This document shows positions 37,622 to 46,713 of a stretch of 64,000 nt of DNA, in pieces. The DNA comes from a virus. The notes under the pieces are model-generated. The model saw nothing but the letters and a program-made list of their open reading frames with translations. It was not told the DNA's origin and searched no databases. The translations under genes were made by a program, and so were the position numbers. The first letter of the stretch is position 1. Each line of letters begins with the position of its first letter. The stretch lies in IMG/VR virus record IMGVR_UViG_3300046787_000675, positions 96,706 to 160,705 of that record. One strand, given 5' to 3'.

Positions 37622-38509
37622 TTACCAAGTTTCATTCTTTGTTATATCTTCATCAAAAGAATTATCAATAATAACTTCTGGTACCTTGTTAAATTCCTCT
37701 ACTTCCTGCTCCATAGGCACTTTGTACGCGACATTACTCTGTGCTATCTCAGAGAGATTTAACTGGTATATTAAAGGAATAAATAGGGTCTCGGCGACGC
37801 TCTGAACGCTGTCGATGTAAAATCTCTTATTGTTACTTTTAACGACCCAGACATCGCCAGGATTAACAAGAGGGTAGGCAACTCCTCGAGCGACTCTTTT
37901 TTTATTATCGATTAACCCAAACGTCGCGGTAGCTTTCTCTACAGACGATGTGCCTCCGATATCCAGCCAGTAAGGAATAGCGTTGTAGTAACCTCCTTCT
38001 ATACCGACCCCAAAACAATTAATGCAGGAAGGTGTAGCAACTTCCTGTGTGTCATAATCAACACATACGTGACAAGGGATACCATGTTGTCGGGGTTTTA
38101 ATAATTTCCCTTCTACACCTGTAGGTAATTTCTGGAGCCTTAGATATTCTTTCCGGATAATTTCCCGAGCAACTAATCTCTGATGTCTGTCTTTCCATCC
38201 TTCGTTAACGTGTACCGGTTTGCTTTTATATTCGTTGCCGTCGGCATCGATAGCTACTACCCTGTAATATAGGTCTGCTCGGAGAGCACAGAAATAATGT
38301 ACTTCGTCGACATAGACACACATATCGTCAATAAGATCGGTTGTTATGCGTATCCATTCCCCTCCTCTAGATATATCTATGTGAAAACCTGTTATCGCGT
38401 TCTCTAAGGAAAAACGGACGTCCAGAGTCCATTGAATAACATTAGATTTATTTGGAGCTGTAGTCACAAAAACATCTGTAAATAGAGGGATTTCTCTTTT
38501 TAGGCTCAT
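37622..38509 (-). CDS. Neck protein with FN3-like domain and zinc knuckle
   Basis: 295 residues. Residues 1-100 fit an immunoglobulin/FN3-like domain (NVIQWTLDVRFSLENAITGF, ALRADLYYRVVAIDADGNEY). Residues 146-165 have C146-x2-C149 ... C162-x2-C165 then FGVGIEGGYYNAIPYW, a zinc-ribbon signature seen in large-phage neck proteins. It lies between head and sheath genes, so it is most likely a head-tail connector. The domain pattern is clear; the exact neck role is inferred. Confidence 0.65.
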   Translation of the reverse strand: MSLKREIPLFTDVFVTTAPNKSNVIQWTLDVRFSLENAITGFHIDISRGGEWIRITTDLIDDMCVYVDEVHYFCALRADLYYRVVAIDADGNEYKSKPVHVNEGWKDRHQRLVAREIIRKEYLRLQKLPTGVEGKLLKPRQHGIPCHVCVDYDTQEVATPSCINCFGVGIEGGYYNAIPYWLDIGGTSSVEKATATFGLIDNKKRVARGVAYPLVNPGDVWVVKSNNKRFYIDSVQSVAETLFIPLIYQLNLSEIAQSNVAYKVPMEQEVEEFNKVPEVIIDNSFDEDITKNETW

Positions 38510-38512
38510 ATA

Positions 38513-39430
38513 TTATCGCCCTCTTGATGTTCTACCGAAACTAGCGATATTAGTCGTATTAAAACATTGACGGAAGTTAAGTGATTTTTTTTCTATTATT
38601 ACCCATTCTTTCCATTTATCAATTAGTAGTTGACCTAACTGCTCATATATCTGTCCTTTGTTTTTATCATCGACAGTAAGTCCGGCTGCACTGTAAGCCA
38701 GATGATTTCTCCGGTACGCGGCTGCAGCTATAAGCATTAACTCACCTTTAACAGCATTTATCCATTCGTACCTGTAAGGAAATGTCGCAGGCGTATAGCG
38801 GTAACGTTTCATATCTGGGGGTGTCTCGTTCCAGTTATCTACTGGTCTACGCATTGCCCATGCAATCTCAGTATCTGTATACTCAACATCATCTAATAAA
38901 AAGTTATCTTCCCGGGATAAGTCACGGATAGCTAATCTGATTTCTGCTATACTTACACCAATTATATTGGTAGTCATATCCGTAACATCAGCTTCTACTT
39001 CAACATAAGCTCTGTATTTTTCTACACGGACAGGCGAAGAATCGTCATCGGATGAGCTGGAATTATCAGAAAGTTCTCCGCACGGATTTAGGGTAGTATC
39101 GTACACACTTATTTCTGCGATAAATAAACCGCGGGCTAATAATTCGCATTCGTTTATTTCGAAGCGTACATGTCCGTCATCAGCAGTTATTATCTCTCCT
39201 TCCGATCTAATCAGAATATTTCCAGGATTACGTTCAACAACAGTTAGAATAATAATGTGTTTATCGTCTTCGAGCAGTAAAGGTTGTCCGTTTGATACGC
39301 GAAGATACACATCCTGCGAACCTTTCGTTTTTTGTTTAAATCTAAGTGTCGGCCATTCATTAGGTCGATGTTGTTTATCATTAAGACATATATCAGGAAA
39401 CGGCATAATACTTCCTAGGTTATTTTCCAA
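38513..39430 (-). CDS. Head-tail connector-type protein, 305 aa
   Basis: Two parts. The N-terminal about 130 residues are a beta sandwich (QDVYLRVSNGQPLLLEDDKH, VRFEINECELLARGLFIAEI) ending in a Ser/Asp linker (SDNSSSSDDDSSPV). The C-terminal half is helical with TDMTTNIIGVSIAEIRLAIR and NAVKGELMLIAAAAYRRN, fitting a connector or neck adaptor. It overlaps the DUF1353-like gene by 16 bases. Assigned by gene order. Confidence 0.55.
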   Translation of the reverse strand: MENNLGSIMPFPDICLNDKQHRPNEWPTLRFKQKTKGSQDVYLRVSNGQPLLLEDDKHIIILTVVERNPGNILIRSEGEIITADDGHVRFEINECELLARGLFIAEISVYDTTLNPCGELSDNSSSSDDDSSPVRVEKYRAYVEVEADVTDMTTNIIGVSIAEIRLAIRDLSREDNFLLDDVEYTDTEIAWAMRRPVDNWNETPPDMKRYRYTPATFPYRYEWINAVKGELMLIAAAAYRRNHLAYSAAGLTVDDKNKGQIYEQLGQLLIDKWKEWVIIEKKSLNFRQCFNTTNIASFGRTSRGR

Positions 39431-39735
39431 AATTTATTACCGAAGATATCGACGGCTTTATACATAACATACGCCATTTCTACAGGAATTCCCTCAGAAA
39501 TTAAATCCTCGTAAAAAATACTGTCTGCCATTTGTTTAGTTACTATACCTTCACTATATAAAGAATACAGATAATCGTGTGTAATGCAAGGACCAATCAA
39601 ACAAGGGTGGAAAGGACTGTATCCGGATATATCCCATAATCCTCGCGGTATAGACGCTCCATTGGTTAAAAATCCACCAGGGACAGTAATCCCTACAGAA
39701 TTAGTATAAGGGGCTACTAACTCATATTTGTCCAC
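39415..39735 (-). CDS. DUF1353-like protein, lysis-module candidate
   Basis: 106 residues with the T24-N-G-A-S-I-P-R31 box and the H53-D54-Y-L-Y motif (CITHDYLYSLY) that define the DUF1353 family of small phage proteins, whose members often sit near lysis genes; their activity is unknown. It overlaps the connector gene by 16 bases and lies 38 bases after the 103-residue gene. Confidence 0.7.
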   Translation of the reverse strand: MDKYELVAPYTNSVGITVPGGFLTNGASIPRGLWDISGYSPFHPCLIGPCITHDYLYSLYSEGIVTKQMADSIFYEDLISEGIPVEMAYVMYKAVDIFGNKFWKIT

Positions 39736-39773
39736 TCCAACGAGAGGAGATATCTTAGGGCGATTAAACGGCG

Positions 39774-40085
39774 TTACTGTAGGTTGGACAAGGCCTGCGT
39801 AACGCCTTCTAGAAAAAGTCCGGTCAATTCATCTTTTATGTACTCTTTTGCTTTATATAAACTCAAAGCAGGTAAAGATGTTAATGTCATATTGGCGTAG
39901 GATAATTTAGTCTCGATCTCTTCCCGTTCTACACTTCCTTCAGTAGATGTCCCGTATAAAGCAGCACATAATGCAGCCGTCAACATAGCTTCTTTAAATC
40001 TGGTCTGTTGTTCTTCTGTCCAACCTATGTGTTCCGGAAACTTATCCAGACATTTATTGATTTTATCTTTTATAAGGTTTTGCAT
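39774..40085 (-). CDS. Hypothetical helical protein, 103 aa
   Basis: All-helical, with a hydrophobic central helix (LTAALCAALYGTSTEG) flanked by charged helices. It may be a membrane-associated lysis protein. It follows the lipoprotein gene by a single base, so the two are coupled. No family recognised. Confidence 0.55.
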   Translation of the reverse strand: MQNLIKDKINKCLDKFPEHIGWTEEQQTRFKEAMLTAALCAALYGTSTEGSVEREEIETKLSYANMTLTSLPALSLYKAKEYIKDELTGLFLEGVTQALSNLQ

Positions 40086-40086
40086 A

Positions 40087-40308
40087 TTATTTTTCCTCAG
40101 ACGCAGCCTGTATCAGCTCTTCATAGCTCTTAATAGCATCCAGACGTAATTTCTTTTCTTCTGCTGTAAGGGAAGCGTCATTAGGGATATATTTTGTTTT
40201 TAATTCTTTTAGCGGGCCGTCAACCATATGTTTTGACGGAACAAGAAGAGGGTTCGTTGTACAGGAGCTTACTAATATAAGTCCGTATATAAGTAGATAT
40301 TTACGCAT
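40087..40308 (-). CDS. Small lipoprotein, outer-membrane spanin-like
   Basis: 73 residues. The signal peptide MRKYLLIYGLILVSSC ends in a lipobox (L-V-S-S-C16), then a short charged mature chain with a helical C-terminus. Size and position next to a membrane protein suggest an o-spanin, which joins inner and outer membranes during lysis of Gram-negative hosts. No i-spanin partner is proven. It overlaps the receiver gene by eight bases. Confidence 0.6.
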   Translation of the reverse strand: MRKYLLIYGLILVSSCTTNPLLVPSKHMVDGPLKELKTKYIPNDASLTAEEKKLRLDAIKSYEELIQAASEEK

Positions 40309-40672
40309 ATACTTTTTCCTTTGTGTTGTTTATAATTTCGATTAACTTTGTCGGCGTTTGTTTAGAGACATACTGGAAGTTTAAATCTCTGGGTAATTTT
40401 TTACGAATATAAGATTCTGTATTCGATGTGTAAATTATTATTTCCCCTGCGTACTGTTTTAATAGGTTAAGGATATTAGTTTCATCGGATAATTCAAAAC
40501 CAGCGTAGGTAAAATCGAGAATTAACATATCGAAGGTGTAACAAGGTAGCCGGGTAAAAATACAATGGATATAGTTAGAGAAGTGACTCTTTACATCAGG
40601 AGAACATTTTTTAAGTAAAGTTGTAATAAAGTTCATCTGGGTAGTATCGTCTTCGATAACTAAGATATTCAT
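40301..40672 (-). CDS. Stand-alone receiver (REC) domain protein
   Basis: 123 residues with the complete response-regulator pattern: MNILVIEDD (acidic pair near D8), LILDF with D53 as phospho-acceptor, IIIYTS with T82/S83 and YVSK with K104. No output domain is attached. It sits between a coiled-coil membrane protein and the lipoprotein, overlapping both, so it is co-translated with the lysis-like genes. Two-component receivers in phages are unusual; it may intercept a host kinase or time lysis. Function is inferred; the key residues are visible. Confidence 0.75.
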   Translation of the reverse strand: MNILVIEDDTTQMNFITTLLKKCSPDVKSHFSNYIHCIFTRLPCYTFDMLILDFTYAGFELSDETNILNLLKQYAGEIIIYTSNTESYIRKKLPRDLNFQYVSKQTPTKLIEIINNTKEKVYA

Positions 40673-40959
40673 TAGTCTCTATCCTTTTTATCTGCAATTA
40701 ACTCTGACATTACTTTTGCAAAAGAGTCAAGAGTTTTATTTGATTCCGACATAGTTTTTATGGATTCTTTAGTGAGTATTACTAGTTCGTCCCTACAAAA
40801 TTTCTCCAGCGACGTTAATCTTTCTTCAAGTCTTATTTTATCTTTATGGCTCTGGTGTACGAAATATACTAATAATACTGTAGGTAATCCAAACACCTTT
40901 ATCATATCAAATATAGAAGTTACTTCTCCTTGCGCTAGTATAGTCAAATAAATATCCAT
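40672..40959 (-). CDS. Single-span coiled-coil membrane protein, holin-like
   Basis: 95 residues. A hydrophobic segment near residues 21-36 (KVFGLPTVLLVYFVHQSH) is followed by a charged coiled coil (LEERLTSLEKFCRDELVIL). This resembles small BhlA/UviB-type holin-like proteins, although the family match is not certain. It overlaps the receiver gene by one base and has a strong promoter-like sequence upstream. Confidence 0.6.
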   Translation of the reverse strand: MDIYLTILAQGEVTSIFDMIKVFGLPTVLLVYFVHQSHKDKIRLEERLTSLEKFCRDELVILTKESIKTMSESNKTLDSFAKVMSELIADKKDRD

Positions 40960-40991
40960 TGTTAATTTCTCTTTTTTGTTTCAGTTATTTA

Positions 40992-41021
40992 ATAATATCC
41001 TGTACTTTTTATGGATGTCAA
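40992..41021 (-). promoter_or_regulatory. Sigma-70-type promoter for the lysis-like cluster
   Basis: On the minus strand TTGACA (41021-41016) is followed after 18 bases by TATTAT (40997-40992). The -35 box matches the consensus perfectly and the -10 box 5 of 6, ahead of the coiled-coil membrane protein. It is the best consensus promoter in the window and suggests host-type control of this cluster. Confidence 0.6.
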
Positions 41022-41024
41022 TCT

Positions 41025-41297
41025 TTATTCAGTAGGGGGATTGATTTCCAGGTTTACTCTTTCCGTTGTTGCATTAACTACAGTTTGGTTTACCCAGAAT
41101 AGAAATTCATCATGAGTCAACTCTACGATGGTATATTTACCGACCACTCCTATAACATCCCCCTCGGCATCTCTAACCTGATGTTCTACATAGTGCTTTA
41201 GTGTCTCATCTTCATAATCGATAGTTGTTGTTTTGATTTTAACTCCGCTTATATTTCCGGCCTTAAGGCTGTCTGTTTTTTCTACGAATAAGTCCAT
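41025..41297 (-). CDS. Hypothetical beta-rich protein, 90 aa
   Basis: A small beta-rich protein (GVKIKTTTIDYEDETLKHYV, VVGKYTIVELTHDEFLFWVN) with no recognised family. Its end abuts the promoter for the lysis-like cluster, so it may belong instead to the fibre operon upstream. The ribosome site AGAGG precedes the ATG at 41297. Confidence 0.55.
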   Translation of the reverse strand: MDLFVEKTDSLKAGNISGVKIKTTTIDYEDETLKHYVEHQVRDAEGDVIGVVGKYTIVELTHDEFLFWVNQTVVNATTERVNLEINPPTE

Positions 41298-41323
41298 TGT
41301 CTTACCTCTTTTTTGTTTGTTGT

Positions 41324-44300
41324 TTACGGAACGGTAACTGTACCGGTTCCAAGAAAGTATGTATCGTTAATAAATGTTGCTCCGCTGCCTGTGGCACCAT
41401 ATGAGCCACTAGCTTGCGCTACTCCACCTAATGTTAAGGCTGAGATGTTTCGTGTTCCTACATAGTTTAGGTTTGCTTTACCTGTGCCACTGATTAACAA
41501 ACCGCCACCCCCTAAACTATTAGCAGTATCGAATTTTAGGATACCTGCAGAAATGTTTGTAGTGCCTGTGTAAGTGTTTGTACCGGACAGTGTCCATGTA
41601 CTTGTATTAACCTTGGTTATTGATACTACGGCGGAACCATTGGCAATAGCACCTGTAATAGTATTCAGAAGGTTAGTGCCGTCGAGCTGCATTGTTTTCG
41701 TTACAGCGTTTCCTGTGACGGTACCTATAGATACGAAAGCTGTTGTAGGGGTAAAGATAGCAGTACCTGCAGCACCGCCACTCAATGTTACTTGTGGGAG
41801 TGTTATGCCTGCGTTTCCACTAGTTACATGACTACCTGCGGTAAAACCATGAGTAGCATTCGTAGCTCCGAAATTAAAAGCACCTATGCTATGATTTAGC
41901 GCAGCACCGTTAGTTGCTCTATCTGACACAAGTGTGTAGGTGTTAGCAGCAGAAGCTGTTGTCATAGTGCGGAATGATGTAAAGGCTGTATCAGTCCCGA
42001 ACTCAAGGAAACAAGACGCACTATTCATGTTAACACTGCTCGCGGTAGAAGCTGCGTTGAGGTTTGTCAATCTTAAAGTACCTGCCTGTATAGTAAGAAC
42101 ACCTGTAAAGGTATTAACTCCTGCAAGAACCCATAACCCTACCTCTACTTTAAGTACAGCAACAACCGATCCTGCGCCGTCGGCAATAACTCCTGCAAAT
42201 GTATTAAGGCCTGTGTTAGTACCTGCCAGTCTTAAGGTTTTTGCCCCACTGTTTACAATAAGTAATGCTTGTTGTATAATAAGGTTACTTGCAGCTGTCG
42301 TACCTAAAGCAGATATCGTTACCTGTCCTGCATTGGTAATTCTAAAAGGTCTATTAGCTAATGTAGTTGTAGCTCCACTTGCACTTAACCATCTAAATGT
42401 TCCAGTCGCTCCTGTAAGGGTTATAATCTCAGAGGAATCCCCGATACTAGCAAACCCCAGACCATAACCTGTATTATCCGCTGTTGCTGATGTTATAGGT
42501 CCTGTAAAAGTATTGGCTGCATTTGTAAATTCAAAAGTAGTAGAGTGGTTGGCGAATAATGTACCGTTACCACTTAGTACACCAGTAACAGTCTTAGCAG
42601 AGTTACCACTTGTAAGTGTTAATGTAAAGCCATTATCTATGACTAACGGTCTATTATAAATAGTCACATTGGCCCCCATATACCATGTAGAAGTACCTGC
42701 GCATCTAACCTGAGCACCTCCAGCACCTAGGTGGGAGTCTGAATTAGTAGATAGTATACCTTGATTAATTATAGTTTCTCCAGTGTATGTATTGGCTCCG
42801 GATAGGGCTTGAGTACCTGCACCTGTTTTTGTTAGCGTCATTCCGGTGGCACCGTCGGAGATTATACCAGAGTAGGTGACATTCTTTCCTGTTATAGTGT
42901 TTAGAGTTAATGCTGTAATAGCTGAATAACCAGCTGCTTCTATTTTATTTGCAAGATTTACTGCCCCCCTAAGACCTCCTAACTGAACGGCTGTTAAACC
43001 TGTAAGCCTTAGTGTTCCTGCACCTGTAGTATCTAATACACCACTGTCTATGGATGTAGATGTGGTGATTTCTAAAATGCCTGTTGTAACTAAAACAGTA
43101 CCCGAAATAGATGTATTATTACTGTTTGTCAGTACCCACCTACCTATTCCTACTTTAGTTAATGATAATACTGCTGATACTACTACAAAAGAGCATGCGA
43201 TTGTGTTAGCATCTGTACTAGTACCATCCACGGTTATCGTTTTCGCAGAGGAATCGTTAGTACCTAATTGACCTGTGTTGCTAAATACAAGAGGTCCTGA
43301 GCCATTGGCACTTAGCCTGAAGTTTCCTGAGATTCTGAACAGTCTGTTTGTAGTGTGTCCTGCACCTGTATATCTGAACTCACCACCTATGAATATTAAG
43401 TTAGTGTCCGCTGTAGATGACGCTGCTCCTATACAGGAAGGAACTGCAGCATCTGTCATATTAGAGACGATTAATATTCCTGACGATAGAGTAGTAACAC
43501 CAGTATATGTATTTGCTGTATGCCCTAGCTTCCATGTTCCTGCCTCTACTTTGGTAAAACTAACAGCAGAACTAGCCCCATTAGCAATCAAACCGTTAAA
43601 TTCGTTTACGCCTGTGTTTGTGCCTCCTAAACGGAAAGATAGAGTCTGTGTCTTGAGTACAATAAGATTTGTGTTGACAACGATTGTATTAGACGCACTT
43701 GCATTGTTATTAGACAATGTAGGTACATTAGTTACAGTACTTCCTAGGGTTACTTCTAGCTGTCTGTTATTGATGACTAGTGGGGCTAAACTACCGAATA
43801 TGGAAAAAGTTGCGGTAGATGCTACGTTTCCAGTAAACTGTAAGTTACCATATCCTATACCATCTAGTAGATTACCTAGGGCAAATATAGGGGTAGAGCT
43901 AGACCCTGAACCTACCCTTAAAATACCTGTAAACAAACTAGCATCAACTATTGTAATCGCAGCTCCTCCATTTCCGTCTGTTACTGCAAGTATAGAACTA
44001 TTAGAGCCTGACTTAGCAGATGCATAAGAATGACTATTACCCGTCGATGGGAATATCATACCGTATGCCCCTGCTGTAACAATTATTTGACCTCCTACAA
44101 AACCCACAGATGCTGTATTATTGATTTGTAGAAAGGTTGTTGAGGCATATGCACCATCGAATATTATGTTTATTCCATTAGGGATAGCTCCAACAGCAGT
44201 AGATCTTACCTCTCCTGCTGATATAACTATTAATCCCTCTGGTATGGCATTGCTTCCATTAGCCAGGACTAGTCCCCCTACTCCTTTTTTAGTAATCCGT

Positions 44301-44656
44301 CTGGCTGATACAATACAATTGAGAGTAACAAACCTATTGACAATATCAAAAATAGGTTCGTCACCTGTCAAAAATATTGTATTTCCTGAATTCACAGTCC
44401 AATCATGGGATGGAGTAGCATCCCCGAACTTCCATATTTTCCCTTTTCTATCAGCTCCTAGAGTAAGTGTAGGTGCTCCTACTATATTCGCTTGGCTGAA
44501 GTCAACTACATCAAAGTCGTTAGGTGTAGGTGCAATACCCCCTACCCAGTCCGCACCAGTAACCCAGTTGTGTGCGCCTCCTGCTGTCTGTGACCAGACA
44601 TGGACTACTCCGTGCTTACCGTTGGCGAATTGACATTTAAAGGCTGTTAAAAACAT
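41324..44656 (-). CDS. Adhesin-like fibre with PATR (autotransporter-associated) repeats
   Basis: 1110 residues. It has an opening segment HVWSQTAGGAHNWVTG ... WVGGIAPTPNDFDVVDFSQA, then at least six repeats of the form [TSV]LTKxGxGxxxLxGxNTYTGxTxIxxGxL (for example LTKTGAGTQALSGANTYTG; ITKVNTSTWTLSGTNTYTGT), and an end like ALTLGGVAQASGSYG ... GTVTVP. Such repeats form a right-handed beta helix in bacterial autotransporter and surface proteins. ATG at 44656 is preferred because it overlaps the upstream stop (TAATG), as in several coupled genes here; a start at 44692 is also possible. It is probably a long tail fibre or host-surface binder. Confidence 0.75.
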   Translation of the reverse strand: MFLTAFKCQFANGKHGVVHVWSQTAGGAHNWVTGADWVGGIAPTPNDFDVVDFSQANIVGAPTLTLGADRKGKIWKFGDATPSHDWTVNSGNTIFLTGDEPIFDIVNRFVTLNCIVSARRITKKGVGGLVLANGSNAIPEGLIVISAGEVRSTAVGAIPNGINIIFDGAYASTTFLQINNTASVGFVGGQIIVTAGAYGMIFPSTGNSHSYASAKSGSNSSILAVTDGNGGAAITIVDASLFTGILRVGSGSSSTPIFALGNLLDGIGYGNLQFTGNVASTATFSIFGSLAPLVINNRQLEVTLGSTVTNVPTLSNNNASASNTIVVNTNLIVLKTQTLSFRLGGTNTGVNEFNGLIANGASSAVSFTKVEAGTWKLGHTANTYTGVTTLSSGILIVSNMTDAAVPSCIGAASSTADTNLIFIGGEFRYTGAGHTTNRLFRISGNFRLSANGSGPLVFSNTGQLGTNDSSAKTITVDGTSTDANTIACSFVVVSAVLSLTKVGIGRWVLTNSNNTSISGTVLVTTGILEITTSTSIDSGVLDTTGAGTLRLTGLTAVQLGGLRGAVNLANKIEAAGYSAITALTLNTITGKNVTYSGIISDGATGMTLTKTGAGTQALSGANTYTGETIINQGILSTNSDSHLGAGGAQVRCAGTSTWYMGANVTIYNRPLVIDNGFTLTLTSGNSAKTVTGVLSGNGTLFANHSTTFEFTNAANTFTGPITSATADNTGYGLGFASIGDSSEIITLTGATGTFRWLSASGATTTLANRPFRITNAGQVTISALGTTAASNLIIQQALLIVNSGAKTLRLAGTNTGLNTFAGVIADGAGSVVAVLKVEVGLWVLAGVNTFTGVLTIQAGTLRLTNLNAASTASSVNMNSASCFLEFGTDTAFTSFRTMTTASAANTYTLVSDRATNGAALNHSIGAFNFGATNATHGFTAGSHVTSGNAGITLPQVTLSGGAAGTAIFTPTTAFVSIGTVTGNAVTKTMQLDGTNLLNTITGAIANGSAVVSITKVNTSTWTLSGTNTYTGTTNISAGILKFDTANSLGGGGLLISGTGKANLNYVGTRNISALTLGGVAQASGSYGATGSGATFINDTYFLGTGTVTVP

Positions 44657-46263
44657 TAGATACCGTACCCTTTTATTGCGGACATATACCATTTATTGTT
44701 CAAGCACACAAAGTTTACAAGGTCTACTTTATCATTTAGATTAGACACCACAAATGTACCTGCGTCACCCGGGTCAGCTCCTGTAAATGTTACAGATGTA
44801 GCGACAGGATTACCTGTGGCTACTTGATGTAAAAAAACGGAAAAAGACTTACCGTTGTGTAAGGTCGGGTCTGATAATGAGAAAACTTCTGCGGTACCTG
44901 TCCTTAGTCTTCTTTGTAATATTGTTTTGTGTGTAATATCCAACACTTCAGGATTAGCAGACACAGTTATAGGGGAAGCATCTACACTCTCCGTAACACC
45001 GTCTACAACCAGATTTCCTGTCATAGTACCGCCTGCTTTCGGTAGATACTGAGGGTGATCGTTGTCAGATAATCCTAACAAATTTCCATGATCAGTTGCC
45101 GAACCGCCGGAAAATGTTGTTCCGAAAGCTGACTCAATAGCAGTGAATGCTGATGCTGCCTGACCTATAATGATTCTACCTACGAGAATGGCATGGTCTT
45201 GGAAATAAGGCGGAACATCTCCAGGTATTTTAACAGCTTGCGCTTCTACAAGGGTATAATCACCTTGTCCATAAACTACATGTAAATCCCCATCCACATC
45301 GATGTAAACCCAATGCACTCCATATTTACCAACTGTTAGTGCTGCTAAGGTTCCAGACCCATTGTCGTAATTTAGGTTATTAATTTGTGTTTGGCTTGTT
45401 ACACCAGTCCACCCACCTAAACCATCTCTATAACTATACTTGAAGGTATTAGCACCTGATGTGTCTTTTACTGGTGTGGTGAAGCGGTTAAATCCGTACC
45501 AGAATACCCCAGTAGTAACTCCAATGTTTCTAGTACCTGTTGCGTATAAAACTCCGCCGCTTTCTCGGGCTGTAGGGTCGGTAGCATTCATTCGTCTAAC
45601 CATTAATGCCGCATGATCGTTTATCGATATTCTCGACTGACTTGTTATATGTAACTCTGTTCCAGTCCGGTATACTGACCCTAGATATATATTGGTATTT
45701 AAATCTGTTCGTTTAACGCTGGTTGCTATAACTCTAGGGGATCCTCCATTATATTCGACATAAATATAATTTAAAGCGTTATCGATAAGCGTGACATTAA
45801 CCCCTGAATCAGCTACCCAGGAGGTAAAATATAACCCGGCTACCCCGCTATCTGTAGCGCGTATAGTACCGTTACCGGAAGAGACTGTAATTGTGCCGTC
45901 TCCGTCATCTGAAATTGATCCTCCCTCATAAACACCGGTAGAATGATTTAAGTCTTGCATGTCCTGCATTGACCCTTTTGCTGCACCTTGTGTAGCTAAA
46001 AGAGGGAGGATGTCTCCTTGAGTAATTAACCAATCTGCTTCTGTTGTCGGGTTATCTATCAATGCCATTAATACATCATTAACTTCAACAGGAATAGTAA
46101 AAAATGTACCAGCAACAGTAACATTATACTGATCGCCCTTACGAATAGAAGAACTAGGGGCCACATCTAAGTCAGGAGTGTTTGTAGAGGCGTTATAGCC
46201 GCTTTTATAGTCCTCGGCATTGCTGATTATAGCATTAATATTTGTATTATCTTTAATAGGCAT
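44656..46263 (-). CDS. Tail fibre / baseplate appendage protein, 535 aa
   Basis: The N-terminus (GYNASTNTPDLDVAPSSSIR ... KGDQYNVTVAGTFFTI) and the later LGLSDNDHPQYLPKAGGTMTG segment are hallmark phrases of phage fibre proteins, the latter marking a shaft that precedes a tip domain. The C-terminal about 120 residues probably form the head. It ends with TAA overlapping the ATG of the PATR adhesin, so the two fibres are made together. Receptor unknown. Confidence 0.8.
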   Translation of the reverse strand: MPIKDNTNINAIISNAEDYKSGYNASTNTPDLDVAPSSSIRKGDQYNVTVAGTFFTIPVEVNDVLMALIDNPTTEADWLITQGDILPLLATQGAAKGSMQDMQDLNHSTGVYEGGSISDDGDGTITVSSGNGTIRATDSGVAGLYFTSWVADSGVNVTLIDNALNYIYVEYNGGSPRVIATSVKRTDLNTNIYLGSVYRTGTELHITSQSRISINDHAALMVRRMNATDPTARESGGVLYATGTRNIGVTTGVFWYGFNRFTTPVKDTSGANTFKYSYRDGLGGWTGVTSQTQINNLNYDNGSGTLAALTVGKYGVHWVYIDVDGDLHVVYGQGDYTLVEAQAVKIPGDVPPYFQDHAILVGRIIIGQAASAFTAIESAFGTTFSGGSATDHGNLLGLSDNDHPQYLPKAGGTMTGNLVVDGVTESVDASPITVSANPEVLDITHKTILQRRLRTGTAEVFSLSDPTLHNGKSFSVFLHQVATGNPVATSVTFTGADPGDAGTFVVSNLNDKVDLVNFVCLNNKWYMSAIKGYGI

Positions 46264-46286
46264 TCAATAGACTCCTGTTTAGTGTA

Positions 46287-46601
46287 TTACCCTAGTTGGT
46301 AATATATAGTTGTTGTAGTTCCAGTGTCTGTTACTGCTTTAATATCTGCAATAGACAGATTATCTAAGCCCATAAAGTAGCTTCCACCCGGATTAAGAAA
46401 GATACCTTTACCGTATTCCGCATTGCCTTCATTATTGATTCTTAAATGACAACGAGCTGCGGGTTGTCCGTCTAAACCGTCATTATTCTGAATCTCTACG
46501 AAATTTCTATTTTGATTTCTAGGAATAACAACAATTGTTCCTGTATCATCTACTAAGACACTACCGGCTTCGCCTCCGCCTGATTTTTCTACTGCTGCCA
46601 T
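46287..46601 (-). CDS. Fibre-associated structural protein, 104 aa
   Basis: A small beta-sandwich protein (TGTIVVIPRNQNRNFVEIQN, AEYGKGIFLNPGGSYFMGLD, TTTIYYQLG). It comes first after the terminator that ends the capsid transcription unit, directly upstream of the fibre genes. Small proteins of this form are often capsid fibres or fibre-attachment pieces. Tentative. Confidence 0.5.
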   Translation of the reverse strand: MAAVEKSGGGEAGSVLVDDTGTIVVIPRNQNRNFVEIQNNDGLDGQPAARCHLRINNEGNAEYGKGIFLNPGGSYFMGLDNLSIADIKAVTDTGTTTTIYYQLG

Positions 46602-46646
46602 TTAAACCTCTGTACTTTAATTTTATATATTATTAACATAACTGCT

Positions 46647-46693
46647 AAAAAGCCTTCTGCATATACTATTAGATAACACAGAAGGCTTTTTTT
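46647..46693 (-). terminator. Bidirectional rho-independent terminator after the capsid operon
   Basis: AGCCTTCTG and CAGAAGGCT form a nine-pair stem around a 19-base loop, flanked by A and T runs so it can work on both strands. It separates the head operon (last gene 46714-47370) from the fibre operon. Confidence 0.75.
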
Positions 46694-46713
46694 ACTTAAA
46701 TATTTCTACCTAG

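Noticed and set aside
43275-44027. Long plus-strand open frames inside the PATR gene (for example 250 codons)
   Set aside because: They mirror the biased, repetitive composition of the real minus-strand gene, have no ribosome site and encode no recognisable domain.
41324-44692. Start at 44692 for the PATR adhesin
   Set aside because: It overlaps the fibre gene by 37 bases and adds a basic, non-adhesin-like segment; ATG 44656 gives the usual TAATG coupling.
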